From: Vibrio cyclitrophicus
Lineage (GTDB): Bacteria > Pseudomonadota > Gammaproteobacteria > Enterobacterales > Vibrionaceae
Reading direction: 5' to 3'
NCBI GenBank assembly: GCA_023206055.1
Contig: CP065366.1
Span: 3,162,001-3,226,000, forward strand
DNA length: 64,000 nt
Made by a program: the position numbers and the translations under genes. The stretch's first letter is position 1. Each line of letters opens with the position of its first letter. Shown here piece by piece: positions 35,051 to 43,755 of the stretch. Under the pieces are notes generated by a model. The model was given only the letters and a program-made list of their open reading frames with translations. It did no database searches and was not told the DNA's origin.

Positions 35051-36739
35051 TTAAGCAAGACCATTGACCATCGTAAACATCTCATTTCTACTTTCCTCTA
35101 CTTTAAGAGAAAGTATTTCATCAATACGATTCAATCTTGCTTCTCTTTTCAGACCAAACAAATCCATTTTATCAAGCAAGTACATTGTAAGTGTGGTTAA
35201 TACAGCGGTTAATACGGATGAAATTATAATCGACCATGGTTCGCCGATATTGATAGAATTGAGCCAGGTTTCAATACCAATGCTGGCAAAAATGCTGAGT
35301 GAACTGGCGGCGAGTTTCAGCAGTGCATCGCCTTTTTCTGCCATGGTTTTGTTGCTATCCATCAGCACTGGGCCGATTTGCATCAGGATTTTAACCCCTT
35401 CTTTTATCATCCGAACAATATTTTTGAATACACCAACAAAGCAATTGACTATGCCTTCCAATAACATGGAAATAAAATTTTTAATGAATGAGAACATGCC
35501 ATCTTTCAGCGAAGTTCCAGCCTGAGCAAGAATATGTTTTTTCATTCTGTTCATACGAATGGACAGTGCAGATTTAAATGACTTGGCATTGACACCTTTT
35601 TCTATCCCCTGCACAAGACAATCTTTCAGCTCATAATACAAGGGTTTAATCATGAAGATAATGATGTCACCGAGTGATTGATTTGCCGCAGCACCCCCGG
35701 CATCTTTTGCCATTCGAGCTTGAACTTCGTTATTACTTTTAAGATTATTTATAACTTTCTGGTTAGTCTTTTTATCCATGGTTTTTTGGGCTTGCCCCAT
35801 TTTTTCAACCATATTTTTTCTAACAACTAATTCTTCATCAGTTAAATCTCTAATCTTTTCTCCATTCTTGTTAAAAATGCAGTTGTTATTTATCTCTTTT
35901 TGTAAATCCGATTGAGACTTATCAGATTTACCAATTTCTTTACCGCGGTTACTTTCAAAGCTAGTCGCGACTAAATTCTCTTCAGAGTTAATGATATCTT
36001 TAATATCTGCATCTGTAAGTGCTTTATTTTTCTTGAGGTTATTACAGATTATCTTGCACGGAACAGCATGATCCAGTTCGGTTCTTTGATTCTGTTTATC
36101 AACCCCTTTCGCATGGGTGCCACTTTCATAAATTTCTTTGTTACCACCATAGCCATCAGTGGCAGTTTTCTCACCGTTGAAATGATTTTTATGAGCTTTA
36201 CTCATTTTAGAGCCATCACGCATGTTCATTGCACTGGAATCATCGTGATAAACTAATTTCCCCTTGTTATATTCAGCTCTACTATCATGCTTCTTGATAT
36301 ATTCTTGTTCATTCAAATACTCGGTATAGCTATCGAGCATCGGAGCATGAACATTGGGGTTGTCATAACTGAATGATTTACACTCACTATACAATCGAGT
36401 CGCAGTTATCCCCTGTTTTGTTCCTACCTTAAAAGCCCGCATCGTTCCATCTAATAAACTTAAAAAGACAGGTTCCAAAATATGATCGAGCGAATCAATG
36501 TTGTCATCAAAAGATTTGAATAACGCTTGCACCTCTTCACGTGAAACAGACACATCCGCATTTTGAATGCGCTGAGAATACTCTTGAGACATATCGGCAA
36601 AAGCAAGGGTACCTCGGTCAACATCACCACCTAAGTGTCGATTGGTATCGACATTGTTGGGTACAGGACGTATATGCGAACTTTTTTCAAGTTGACGTAG
36701 TTTTGCTCTTCTTGCTTTTAGTTTGTGCAAATCATTCAT
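35051..36739 (-). CDS. HNH-nuclease-like protein with C-terminal membrane region
   Basis: A 562-residue protein I do not recognise as a named family. Residues 1-110 are a charged helical region. Residues 150-270 hold an HNH/HNN-like signature: ELDHAVPCKI (Asp223-His224), then ENLVATSFESNRGKEIG with Asn255 and Asn264, at spacing usual for a beta-beta-alpha-metal nuclease. Residues 355-375 and 415-450 are amphipathic to hydrophobic and 475-525 contain at least two strong membrane segments, so the nuclease would be tethered to the inner membrane. It starts 13 bp after the TerB-like gene, with an AGGTTGAG site, and forms a two-gene unit with it. Nuclease activity is an inference from the motif. 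A defence role is likewise an inference, from the motif and the mobile setting. Confidence 0.65.
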   Translation of the reverse strand: MNDLHKLKARRAKLRQLEKSSHIRPVPNNVDTNRHLGGDVDRGTLAFADMSQEYSQRIQNADVSVSREEVQALFKSFDDNIDSLDHILEPVFLSLLDGTMRAFKVGTKQGITATRLYSECKSFSYDNPNVHAPMLDSYTEYLNEQEYIKKHDSRAEYNKGKLVYHDDSSAMNMRDGSKMSKAHKNHFNGEKTATDGYGGNKEIYESGTHAKGVDKQNQRTELDHAVPCKIICNNLKKNKALTDADIKDIINSEENLVATSFESNRGKEIGKSDKSQSDLQKEINNNCIFNKNGEKIRDLTDEELVVRKNMVEKMGQAQKTMDKKTNQKVINNLKSNNEVQARMAKDAGGAAANQSLGDIIIFMIKPLYYELKDCLVQGIEKGVNAKSFKSALSIRMNRMKKHILAQAGTSLKDGMFSFIKNFISMLLEGIVNCFVGVFKNIVRMIKEGVKILMQIGPVLMDSNKTMAEKGDALLKLAASSLSIFASIGIETWLNSINIGEPWSIIISSVLTAVLTTLTMYLLDKMDLFGLKREARLNRIDEILSLKVEESRNEMFTMVNGLA

Positions 36740-36752
36740 AACAATCTCAACC

Positions 36753-37412
36753 TTAAGCCGCTAAACTGTTCCAAGCTTCAATGAACTCTTCTTCATGAGT
36801 GTTTTGCTCTTCATCAGCCCATATCACCATATGTACGATCTTATCAAAGATGACTATATGTTCAGAATTGTTGAAGTTGTTCTTTTCAATCATTTGCCAC
36901 ACAGTGTTGAGATTCGGTGGGTTGTTAAACCAAGCATCTAATCGCTGTAGTGTCGCTTTAGATAAAACGTTTTCTTTGCCCAGACCTGCAACGAGTTCGA
37001 CAAGTTCTGCACGCTCGTCACCACAAATTTCGTGGTCAGCATTTGCTGCACAGATGCCTACTGCGAACGCCGTGAGCAAGAAGCTTTCTCTCACTTCAAT
37101 ATCACGTAAAATCACTGCCAGTTCATCACGTAACTTCTCGAGTGCGATAGCATTTTCTGCATCAGATTCTTGTTTGCCTTGCTGGTAAGCTTGTTGAAGA
37201 TTTTTCTGCTGCTTATCTTTACTTCTCGAATCCAAAGCGGCACCTGCGGCTGCTCCAGCAACACCGGCTCCGGCAGCTACAGCTCCGGCCCCCGCTAACG
37301 AGCTAGCAAGTGTTGCTGCGCCTAAAATTGAACCGCCACCAGTAAAAGGCGCTGCTGCAATAGCACCTACACCAATCACCGCACCACCAATTACCTTTTT
37401 CCAAAATCCCAT
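36753..37412 (-). CDS. TerB-like protein with glycine-rich membrane hairpin
   Basis: A 219-residue protein started at ATG 37412 (MGFWKKVIGGAVIG), which has a GGAGG site; an upstream start would add 16 residues without support. Residues 5-65 are an Ala/Gly-rich glycine-zipper-like stretch able to form a membrane hairpin. Residues 70-105 are a charged coiled-coil-like linker. Residues 110-215 are helical with acidic turns (CAANADHEICGDERAEL and MVIWADEEQNTHEEEF), like the duplicated metal-binding turns of TerB/TellB domains. TerB-type domains occur in phage-resistance and stress systems at the membrane. The HNH-membrane gene follows after 13 bp. Confidence 0.65.
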   Translation of the reverse strand: MGFWKKVIGGAVIGVGAIAAAPFTGGGSILGAATLASSLAGAGAVAAGAGVAGAAAGAALDSRSKDKQQKNLQQAYQQGKQESDAENAIALEKLRDELAVILRDIEVRESFLLTAFAVGICAANADHEICGDERAELVELVAGLGKENVLSKATLQRLDAWFNNPPNLNTVWQMIEKNNFNNSEHIVIFDKIVHMVIWADEEQNTHEEEFIEAWNSLAA

Positions 37413-37915
37413 TGATAACCTCCAAAATAGAAATATTTGATAGCTGATATACCCGTTCAACTTGAAAGCGCGAAGTTCAATATCTGAAAGCTATTCATAA
37501 TTCCTTCAAAATTGATAGTGGTATTTTTCGAGAAAGTATAAGAAAACCGTTGCAATGAACGTGATGTAACCCACAGATCAAAACTGCCAAAATCAATCGA
37601 TTACAATTCAATCAGTTACCTCTTATATTCCGTTCTCACAGTAGTGAATTAAACGGATACCTATAAGCCTTACCATCACTCATTAGAGCACAGATAAGAC
37701 AATACATACCGAGCCGCTAGATTAATTTCAGAACCAGTTATAGCAATAGGAACATTGCTGCAATTGTTCACCAGCATGAGTAGAACCATCACGGGCAATA
37801 TCTCCACTACAGCAGCAGAGAATGGCAGCAATCGTTCCACTACATTGCTACTACCTGTTCTGAAATAGAAAGCCAGATCCCTTACGGAATAAGGCTTTCA
37901 GTCGTTGAGCACATA
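37413..37915. other. Intergenic stretch with repeat R2
   Basis: No gene is seen. It holds repeat R2 (37741-37867), and next to the polymerase stop a hairpin (GAAAGCC/GGCTTTC with inner CCTTA/TAAGG, 37868-37899) that may end the polymerase transcript. The promoter of the TerB/HNH pair must lie in 37413-37740. Confidence 0.6.
37741..37867 (+). repeat. Repeat R2 of the pipolin (weaker copy)
   Basis: It begins AGCAATAGGAACATTGCTGC, matching the palindromic start of R1 and R3, has GCAGAGAATGGCA in the middle and ends CTACCTGTTCTGAAAT, like the ends of R1 and R3. About 127 bp, more diverged. It lies 48 bp beyond the 3' end of the polymerase gene. Confidence 0.55.
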
Positions 37916-40810
37916 CTAAGCAGCTAGTTTTTCAGTGTATTTCAGATTGTAGTCTTCCAACATCAATACTGCTTCATCAACCTCGTCAGGGTGAAACACC
38001 AAGGTCAGATCCACCATCGGATACTCACGAACAAACCAAGAAAGCAGTGGCAACATGCGACTCGTGATTGGCAACGCTGATTCAAGTAGCTTACGTCCTT
38101 TAGCATTGCTCAAGTCCTGAGTGCTGGTTAATTGAATGCCACCATCTGCCAATTTCTTCATCAAGCTTGGGTAATAACCACGTGGAGCTCGTTGTGGTAC
38201 AGCAGGTAAGCCCCAACCACCTTGAGTGATAGCACGTAACATCTGCACCTTGAAGATGCCCTCTGAACCATGTTCTAGGTACTTAACGTTTGTACCCTTG
38301 AGGTAACGGCGAACCTTGTAGAAGTCCATCCAATTGTCCCAATCCTCCATCGTTTTTAAGCAGTTGTTTACACGCCACTCGTCGAAGTAAGTACGAGCAT
38401 CTAAACCCTCATCAACGGTATTCCATGGAACGGTATCGAACGATAAATGCTCTACCATTTCACCGCTAACAGGGTGACGCACTTTCACCATACGAGGGTT
38501 TATAGGACAACGCTTGAAGTCCCATTCAAGGTTCAGCGTTTGCTCGGTGTGGATGCTAACCAAGTCCATTTCCTTTAACCACATATCACGAGCCGAAGCC
38601 AAATGACTGCGTTCAATCTTCTGTTTCGGATAGCGGTCTAGGAACAACTCAACCATCCAAGCATTTTCGTTAACACCTTTCGGTGGTTTAACACCCGCCT
38701 TAGCACATACTGGCTTGGTGTTACCTAGTTCAGTGGTTAATTGCCCACGAGTCTTCATCGAAATAATCTGCTTCGCATGGTGCTTGAGTTGCATCATGTC
38801 CTCGCCACTTACCTCTTTACAGATACGTTGAAAGCGTTTTGCCAATAGACCGTCTAGACAGTTCTCCAATTGCTCAGGCGTCGCATTAGTAAGAAATCCA
38901 TCTGTCGTTGCGCTGACGATTTGAACCTTATTATCCATCGTGAGCTTTCGGATAATTTCCATCATAGTGGCACGAACAAACCCCGTAGCATGAGCAGCAT
39001 AATGAGCATTGGTCACTGGTGAGTATGGGATCTTACTACTTAACCCTGATGAAACATCGAAGCCAGATTTTTCCCGAAGTCCCTGCCCAACCTTTCCGTA
39101 AAGGGTATTCCCAATCAACTTCCAAAGTTGGTCATACAGTTCATTGCCCTCTTTTTTATACTTAGAACGTTGCTTACGGATGATCCTAGTGAATGTCTTG
39201 AACTGAGATACCGAGCCTTGTTTCCAAGGGATCACCTGACCGTGAAGAATCTCAATTTCTACACCTGCATCATAAGCCAATTGCAACTCTGGTGCTGTCA
39301 CGTAGGTTGACCCTTCTAATGGATAGTAGATACCACGTAAGTCAGTGCGACATGGTAATAGCCCCCACTTTGTGCCCTCTGGATGTTGAAAGCTTACATA
39401 AGCAAAACCCATGGTGTGACCTAGATAATCTTCAATGTTCTTCGACTCAAATGAGCTCAAGTAATCAGCTTCGAGAATATCGACCAATGCCGTAGTGTAA
39501 GCGCCCGATAAGTCGTAATCGTTATAGTCACCCTGCTCTGTTACCCCAAAGTACGCTCCGAAGTTTGCACCACCATAGAAGCAGTTCACGGCTAGTGCGT
39601 CGGTATACTCACGGCTCACCGTCTTAGCTATATTGATAGATTTACGAACCCCATTACTCTTAGCATGGTAATACTGACCCTGACGTTTCTCATACCCTAA
39701 GAACTCGTGCATTTCATTCGTACCACCGCACGTATGTTTGAACAATGACACAGCAAAATTACCAAGTGTTGAGGGCAACTGTTTCAACTCTAACCCTGTA
39801 TCTTCCTGCATATCAACCAGTGCGAATTTCTGCATTTTCAAACCATACTTCAAGGCAATTTCCGCATCACGAACAGCATAGCGATCAAACAAGCTTTGAT
39901 CATCGCAGTACAGATCATCCATACGAGAGATCATTCCGTCAGCTAAAGTCATTTTCGGAATACCCACTAGCTCACCAATATCATCAAGTGACGCTTTACT
40001 ACTTAATAACATCGTATCAATGAAGCGCACCTTGGTTTCAAAGCTATTGTTCGATCCTGTATAGAACTTGGTGTTTTCAGTCTTGTATTTGCTACGACCA
40101 ATAGATGCTAAATCAATACCATAAGAACCACGACCGGAAGTAATTGAACCTTGAACCGCTGTAAATGAATTCTTATGGTTTTTACTTTTAGCCCCGATAC
40201 TCCAAAACTCTTCAAATGAGGCAATGTCAGCCCGTAAGAAGTGAGCATAAATAAAGGTATGCTCAGGCCACTCGTCGATAAATCCACGAGCTTTTGCTTT
40301 GATTAGCAACTCCTGAATGAACTTGTCGAAATTGACCTTGTAGCCCTTGGTGCTGTTAGCTAGTTGTTTGCGCTTTAGCATTTCCTCATCTTTCGTTAGT
40401 CCCTGATCGCGACACTGCTTAATCAGTTTCGCCATCTCAGTATGCTTCACGCCTTTAAAGAACTTATCACCGACCTGAACGCAATATGAATAGCAGAGAA
40501 TGTCATTTTTCCCCGTCTCAGGGTTAAAGACCCACTCGGAATCAATAGCGATATGTACAGCTTTCCCCTTACCACGCATCGCAGCCCATGGTGCAGAACG
40601 TAGCCCCTCGAAATAGCGTTTCACCTGCTCATCGACGGTTTTCTTCGCTTCCTCACAGGTACGCAACTCTTGCTGAAATTTGGCGACTTGTTCATCCAGT
40701 ATGAAGGAACGGTTGTTAGAGAATGTATTTACTAGGAAATCTTCAACTTCACGGTCTGTCTGACGCATAAGTTGATAGTTGTTCTTAGCTTCTTGCTCGA
40801 AAATGTTCAT
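37916..40810 (-). CDS. Primer-independent family B DNA polymerase (piPolB)
   Basis: A 964-residue DNA polymerase. The 3'-5' exonuclease motifs are present: Exo I AIDSEW (Asp90, Glu92), Exo II YAHFLRADIASF (Asp195), Exo III YAVRD (Tyr311, Asp315). Palm motifs: A YDLSGAY (Asp433, Tyr438), B KLIGNTLYGK (Lys564, Tyr571), C SATTDGF with a single Asp637. KTRG at 686-689 is the motif described as exclusive to primer-independent PolBs, which can start DNA synthesis without a primer and also bypass lesions. Known piPolBs are encoded on pipolins beside tyrosine integrases. The start ATG has only a weak GGGTAAT site. A 9-bp palindrome (40842-40875) lies in its leader. It is the best-supported functional gene of the element. 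Confidence 0.92.
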   Translation of the reverse strand: MNIFEQEAKNNYQLMRQTDREVEDFLVNTFSNNRSFILDEQVAKFQQELRTCEEAKKTVDEQVKRYFEGLRSAPWAAMRGKGKAVHIAIDSEWVFNPETGKNDILCYSYCVQVGDKFFKGVKHTEMAKLIKQCRDQGLTKDEEMLKRKQLANSTKGYKVNFDKFIQELLIKAKARGFIDEWPEHTFIYAHFLRADIASFEEFWSIGAKSKNHKNSFTAVQGSITSGRGSYGIDLASIGRSKYKTENTKFYTGSNNSFETKVRFIDTMLLSSKASLDDIGELVGIPKMTLADGMISRMDDLYCDDQSLFDRYAVRDAEIALKYGLKMQKFALVDMQEDTGLELKQLPSTLGNFAVSLFKHTCGGTNEMHEFLGYEKRQGQYYHAKSNGVRKSINIAKTVSREYTDALAVNCFYGGANFGAYFGVTEQGDYNDYDLSGAYTTALVDILEADYLSSFESKNIEDYLGHTMGFAYVSFQHPEGTKWGLLPCRTDLRGIYYPLEGSTYVTAPELQLAYDAGVEIEILHGQVIPWKQGSVSQFKTFTRIIRKQRSKYKKEGNELYDQLWKLIGNTLYGKVGQGLREKSGFDVSSGLSSKIPYSPVTNAHYAAHATGFVRATMMEIIRKLTMDNKVQIVSATTDGFLTNATPEQLENCLDGLLAKRFQRICKEVSGEDMMQLKHHAKQIISMKTRGQLTTELGNTKPVCAKAGVKPPKGVNENAWMVELFLDRYPKQKIERSHLASARDMWLKEMDLVSIHTEQTLNLEWDFKRCPINPRMVKVRHPVSGEMVEHLSFDTVPWNTVDEGLDARTYFDEWRVNNCLKTMEDWDNWMDFYKVRRYLKGTNVKYLEHGSEGIFKVQMLRAITQGGWGLPAVPQRAPRGYYPSLMKKLADGGIQLTSTQDLSNAKGRKLLESALPITSRMLPLLSWFVREYPMVDLTLVFHPDEVDEAVLMLEDYNLKYTEKLAA

Positions 40811-40841
40811 CTTTAATTACCCATTAGCTCGGTATAACAAA

Positions 40842-40875
40842 GACGAAGTACATCCATGACCGGACATACTTCGTC
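40842..40875. promoter_or_regulatory. Palindrome in the leader of the polymerase gene
   Basis: GACGAAGTA and TACTTCGTC form a perfect 9-bp inverted repeat around a 16-base centre, 32 bp upstream of the polymerase start. It may be an operator or an RNA hairpin that limits polymerase expression. Confidence 0.5.
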
Positions 40876-41019
40876 GGTTATCGGATATAAAAAGATTGGT
40901 ATTAAATAGGTGCTCGGAGAGGAGACAATTTTAGAAAAAGACTTGCATGAAATGGGGCGCCCGAAGGACTGATGCACATGGCAGTGGCTTGCTAGACCGT
41001 ATTACAGCAGTTTTTTACC

Positions 41020-41283
41020 CTATTTGAAGTTAACTTTTCGCGCCCATGATTTCACAAAACCAACAAGCTGCATGTAACCAACAGTATCGACACCTTTCTT
41101 AGTGACATCATTATTCATACAAATGCGTACATATTTCATCAAGTATGCCGACTCAGATAGAACACCGTAGTCTTCTTCATATTGCTCGATACTGTAAGCA
41201 AGGAGACCACCCATAGCTTTACGATTGCCACGAGGGCACTCTTTTCCCAAAGTTTCAATTATCTCGACTAAATCTTTCATCAT
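41020..41283 (-). CDS. Unknown small protein of the pipolin, 87 residues
   Basis: Not recognised. I start at ATG 41283 (MMKDLVEIIETLGKE), 9 bp after a GAGG site, which gives 87 residues; a TTG start 15 bp upstream is less likely. The protein is helical, with YSIEQYEEDYGVLSESAY in the middle and a basic C-terminus (KSWARKVNFK). It starts about 20 bp after the stop of the next gene upstream and precedes the polymerase, so it is probably in the same transcript as both. Confidence 0.6.
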   Translation of the reverse strand: MMKDLVEIIETLGKECPRGNRKAMGGLLAYSIEQYEEDYGVLSESAYLMKYVRICMNNDVTKKGVDTVGYMQLVGFVKSWARKVNFK

Positions 41284-41303
41284 TTTCGTATACCTCAAAT
41301 CAA

Positions 41304-41765
41304 TTAAAAAATGCCAGCCAAATCAGGCTGAATAAATTTTCCATGTTCGTAGCTCTCTAGTGCAGCATGTAACTTGCTCACTGCTAAATCACGCTTCTCA
41401 GCGGTAGATATCGGAATAAATGCCAAAATAGCATCATTCTCCCCACGGAAGATAAGTCCTTTATGATCCCTACCTTTATGGTTTTCTATAGACTCAAGAG
41501 CTGAACATTTAAGCTTGACTGCTCCCATATCTATCATTGGATCATTTAATGACGCTTCTAAGATTACCTGATTACACGCCTCGACATCAGATAATAGCTG
41601 CCCGTCTTTATTCTTATCCAGTTGTGTAAAGCTTAACGTGCGCCCTTGCTTATTCACCAACACATGTGATGTTTCACACTGAAGAATGCCCGCAATTAAC
41701 TTGATCGCTATCGATTGATTGTCGGGTGTTAATACCTTACCTTTCTGCACCATATTTTTCTTCAT
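41304..41765 (-). CDS. Unknown protein of the pipolin, 153 residues
   Basis: Not recognised. An AGGAG site 7 bp before ATG 41765 supports the start. No signal peptide or membrane segment is present. The segment SFTQLDKNKDGQLLSDVEAC resembles an EF-hand calcium loop (DKNKDGQLLSDVE), but it stands alone and may be chance. The gene is followed 20 bp later by the 87-residue protein and then by the polymerase. Confidence 0.65.
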   Translation of the reverse strand: MKKNMVQKGKVLTPDNQSIAIKLIAGILQCETSHVLVNKQGRTLSFTQLDKNKDGQLLSDVEACNQVILEASLNDPMIDMGAVKLKCSALESIENHKGRDHKGLIFRGENDAILAFIPISTAEKRDLAVSKLHAALESYEHGKFIQPDLAGIF

Positions 41766-41970
41766 GACCCTACTCCTTTTCTTTTTTTATAGGACACGGA
41801 AATCATTACATACTCAAAATAAAATATAAATAGAACAAACAAATACCGGATATAAAACCACCAACAGGCTGCTTGGGTTTATAATCTATATATTCAGATC
41901 AGTGAATTATCGATAGTTTTTTCTCACTAAATTCATTTCATGGCTTGAAGAAGCCACAAAACACCCGCGG

Positions 41971-42174
41971 TTACAGCAATGTAAAAAAATCGCTAACAAA
42001 TGTCGCAAAATAAAAATCTACGACTAAGACTCTTCGTAGCATTTCGTAAAAAAGGAATGGCTTGTTAATATTGATTTGAGTCAAAAATGGTTCAATTTCA
42101 GCCCTTGTTATAGCTATGGTGACATCACCGTTATTTACAATAAGTAATGCAGCATGGTTCAGATCTGTCATCAC
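41971..42174 (-). CDS. Doubtful small protein, 67 residues
   Basis: A frame starting MMTDLNHAALLIVNNGD with no good ribosome-binding site. The C-terminal half is hydrophobic (VLVVDFYFATFVSDFFTLL), possibly a membrane segment. It fills a gap between other minus-strand genes. It may be real or only an open frame. Confidence 0.3.
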   Translation of the reverse strand: MMTDLNHAALLIVNNGDVTIAITRAEIEPFLTQININKPFLFYEMLRRVLVVDFYFATFVSDFFTLL

Positions 42175-42288
42175 CAGAATGACATCAATAGACGAACATC
42201 AGCAATACATACCGTATTGCATTATTAGAACTGAAATTGATCTCCGTACCCTTTACAGCACAAGGCTTTCACGACAAACCTAACTTAC

Positions 42289-42318
42289 GAAAAAAAGTAG
42301 GGACTTATCATCCCTACT
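42289..42318 (-). terminator. Terminator after the 70-residue gene
   Basis: On the minus strand an 8-bp stem (AGTAGGGA / TCCCTACT) with a 7-base loop is followed by six T. It lies only 6 bp after the stop at 42324. Confidence 0.85.
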
Positions 42319-42323
42319 CTTTC

Positions 42324-42536
42324 TTAATCGGCTTTACCGAATATCGCACCACAAATTCCGCCAGCAACAGCACCTATGGGAACTGAAAGCGGATGAGGTA
42401 CACGGCTGGCAATTAATAATCCAATTGCCATGCCTTTCTTGGCACCAGACATACTTAACTCGATTTCATATTTCACGGAACTATCACGGTCTGGGTAGTA
42501 AACCGATACCGCATTTGAGGGTTTATTAAATTTCAT
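42324..42536 (-). CDS. Small glycine-rich membrane protein, 70 residues
   Basis: A strong AGGAGA site before ATG 42536 and a terminator directly behind the stop argue that this short gene is real and transcribed alone. Residues 1-30 are polar (MKFNKPSNAVSVYYPDRDSS). Residues 33-67 form a glycine-rich hydrophobic stretch (MAIGLLIASRVPHPLSVPIG, then AVAGGICGAIFGKAD), which could be one or two small membrane helices. A holin-like, toxin-like or membrane-anchor role is possible; none can be chosen. Confidence 0.65.
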   Translation of the reverse strand: MKFNKPSNAVSVYYPDRDSSVKYEIELSMSGAKKGMAIGLLIASRVPHPLSVPIGAVAGGICGAIFGKAD

Positions 42537-43012
42537 AGATTTCTCCTGTTACTTAGTGGTGCGAGTAGGTGTTGGAATACAGAGCCGCAACCATGCTCAG
42601 GCATCCCAGATTGACGTTGTTAAGTAGTTATTCAGCGATATTGCTGACGTGAGGGTTAATACAAGCGGTGTGAGGTATGCTCGGAATGAGGTGTTTCAGC
42701 GACGAGGGATGTCACGATGCAATCTGGTGATCCAGATTTTTACTGTTCGACTGAAATCAACAAGATGATTCACCAGTAGTAATAGTGATGAAAATGCTCT
42801 AAGTGGCGTTTGGGACGATAGATAACGTGAATGGTACGAGGTTTACCGAATAAGATAAGTTTCAAAATACTCAGTTTTCGACGCCAAATCGTAAACTATT
42901 AACTAAGTGCGCTCTTGGCGCTGTAATAGAAACAGATGAATATGGAAAAACTCAGGATAAATCGAGCTCCAAACCCACTCTCCATACTCGCCCTAAAGGA
43001 AACACCGCACTC

Positions 43013-43042
43013 ACTCCCATTGCTTGTTGAAGCAATGGGAGT
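43013..43042. repeat. Perfect 13-bp inverted repeat
   Basis: ACTCCCATTGCTT and AAGCAATGGGAGT flank the 4-base loop GTTG. There is no T-run on either side, so it is not a plain terminator. Confidence 0.75.
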
Positions 43043-43197
43043 CACTAATATCAAAAACTCGGTACAAACTAACCAAACTGGTTAGAATTAAAATCCACTC
43101 CTTGGTTTAAAACACCATTTCTCAAGCTCCATTGAACTGCTCCCCTCTGAATCCCGACTGCAACGTTTAAGTAAAACGTTGTAGAACGTTACCCAAA

Positions 43198-43249
43198 CGA
43201 AAAAGGCTTCCCATCACACCATGACGAACATGGGGCAATGGGAAGCCTT
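43198..43249 (-). terminator. Large hairpin after the DUF2787 gene
   Basis: AAGGCTTCCCAT and ATGGGAAGCCTT form a 12-bp stem, and CCATG/CATGG pair inside the loop. On the minus strand it runs into CCTTTTTC. It lies 75 bp past the stop at 43324 and fits a terminator for that transcript. Confidence 0.75.
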
Positions 43250-43323
43250 GATTTCACTAGGAAGTGACTGGCGAATTTTATGGTGCATACATGGTGCTTT
43301 CAACTTAATTGGTTAGTGATGGA

Positions 43324-43755
43324 CTAATCCACCGTGACTTGTATCTCATCGAATACTTCCATATGTAGGTACGTCATAAAGTTCAACTCCCACATCTGGT
43401 AGAAGTCTATAACCCTCGTGTCATTAATCGGTTGAGGTGGCATGTAAAGAAATGCCGCTTCTTCATTGGTAAAATCAAAATCGACTTCTTTAGCAAGTTC
43501 AGAATATGGATACCCTACATAGCTAAAGTCAGTGATATAGCTAAAACTCCATTGACCATCTTCTTGCTCGATACGGATTTCAACCGGATGCCAGCCCCCT
43601 GATTCTGCGCTGTAACTCGTATCGCGAAAGTTAAAGGTTAAAGCTCGGGTTGATGCTGTTGGTAGGTCATGTTGATTGGCGATTTGTTCTAGCTTACTTC
43701 TTAAGTCCTTGCTTACTGATAGCAGTAATCGCTTAGCATCAAATACTAAGTTCAT
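43324..43755 (-). CDS. DUF2787 family protein
   Basis: A 143-residue cytoplasmic protein. The pattern RALTFNFRDTSYSAESGGWH followed by PVEIRIE, then FSYITDFSYVGYPYSELAKE, matches the DUF2787 family. That family is common in Vibrio and in integrated elements and has no known function. An AGAGAA site lies before the ATG. It is the last gene before the palindrome-rich stretch and ends in a large hairpin terminator. Confidence 0.75.
   Translation of the reverse strand: MNLVFDAKRLLLSVSKDLRSKLEQIANQHDLPTASTRALTFNFRDTSYSAESGGWHPVEIRIEQEDGQWSFSYITDFSYVGYPYSELAKEVDFDFTNEEAAFLYMPPQPINDTRVIDFYQMWELNFMTYLHMEVFDEIQVTVD

Larger units (their letters stand above)
41766..42323. other. Intergenic stretch with a doubtful small frame and a palindrome
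   Basis: It holds the doubtful 67-codon frame 41971-42174 and the palindrome GCAATAC/GTATTGC (42202-42220), which resembles the start of the R repeats and is followed by GAACTGAAATT like their ends. A terminator occupies 42289-42318. Confidence 0.5.
42537..43323. other. Gene-free stretch rich in palindromes
   Basis: About 790 bp without a convincing gene in an otherwise compact element. It holds a perfect 13-bp inverted repeat (43013-43042), CTAACCA/TGGTTAG (43069-43085), CAACGTTT/AAACGTTG (43161-43181) and the large hairpin 43203-43249. Candidate roles are an origin, a regulatory region or a structured RNA. Confidence 0.6.
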
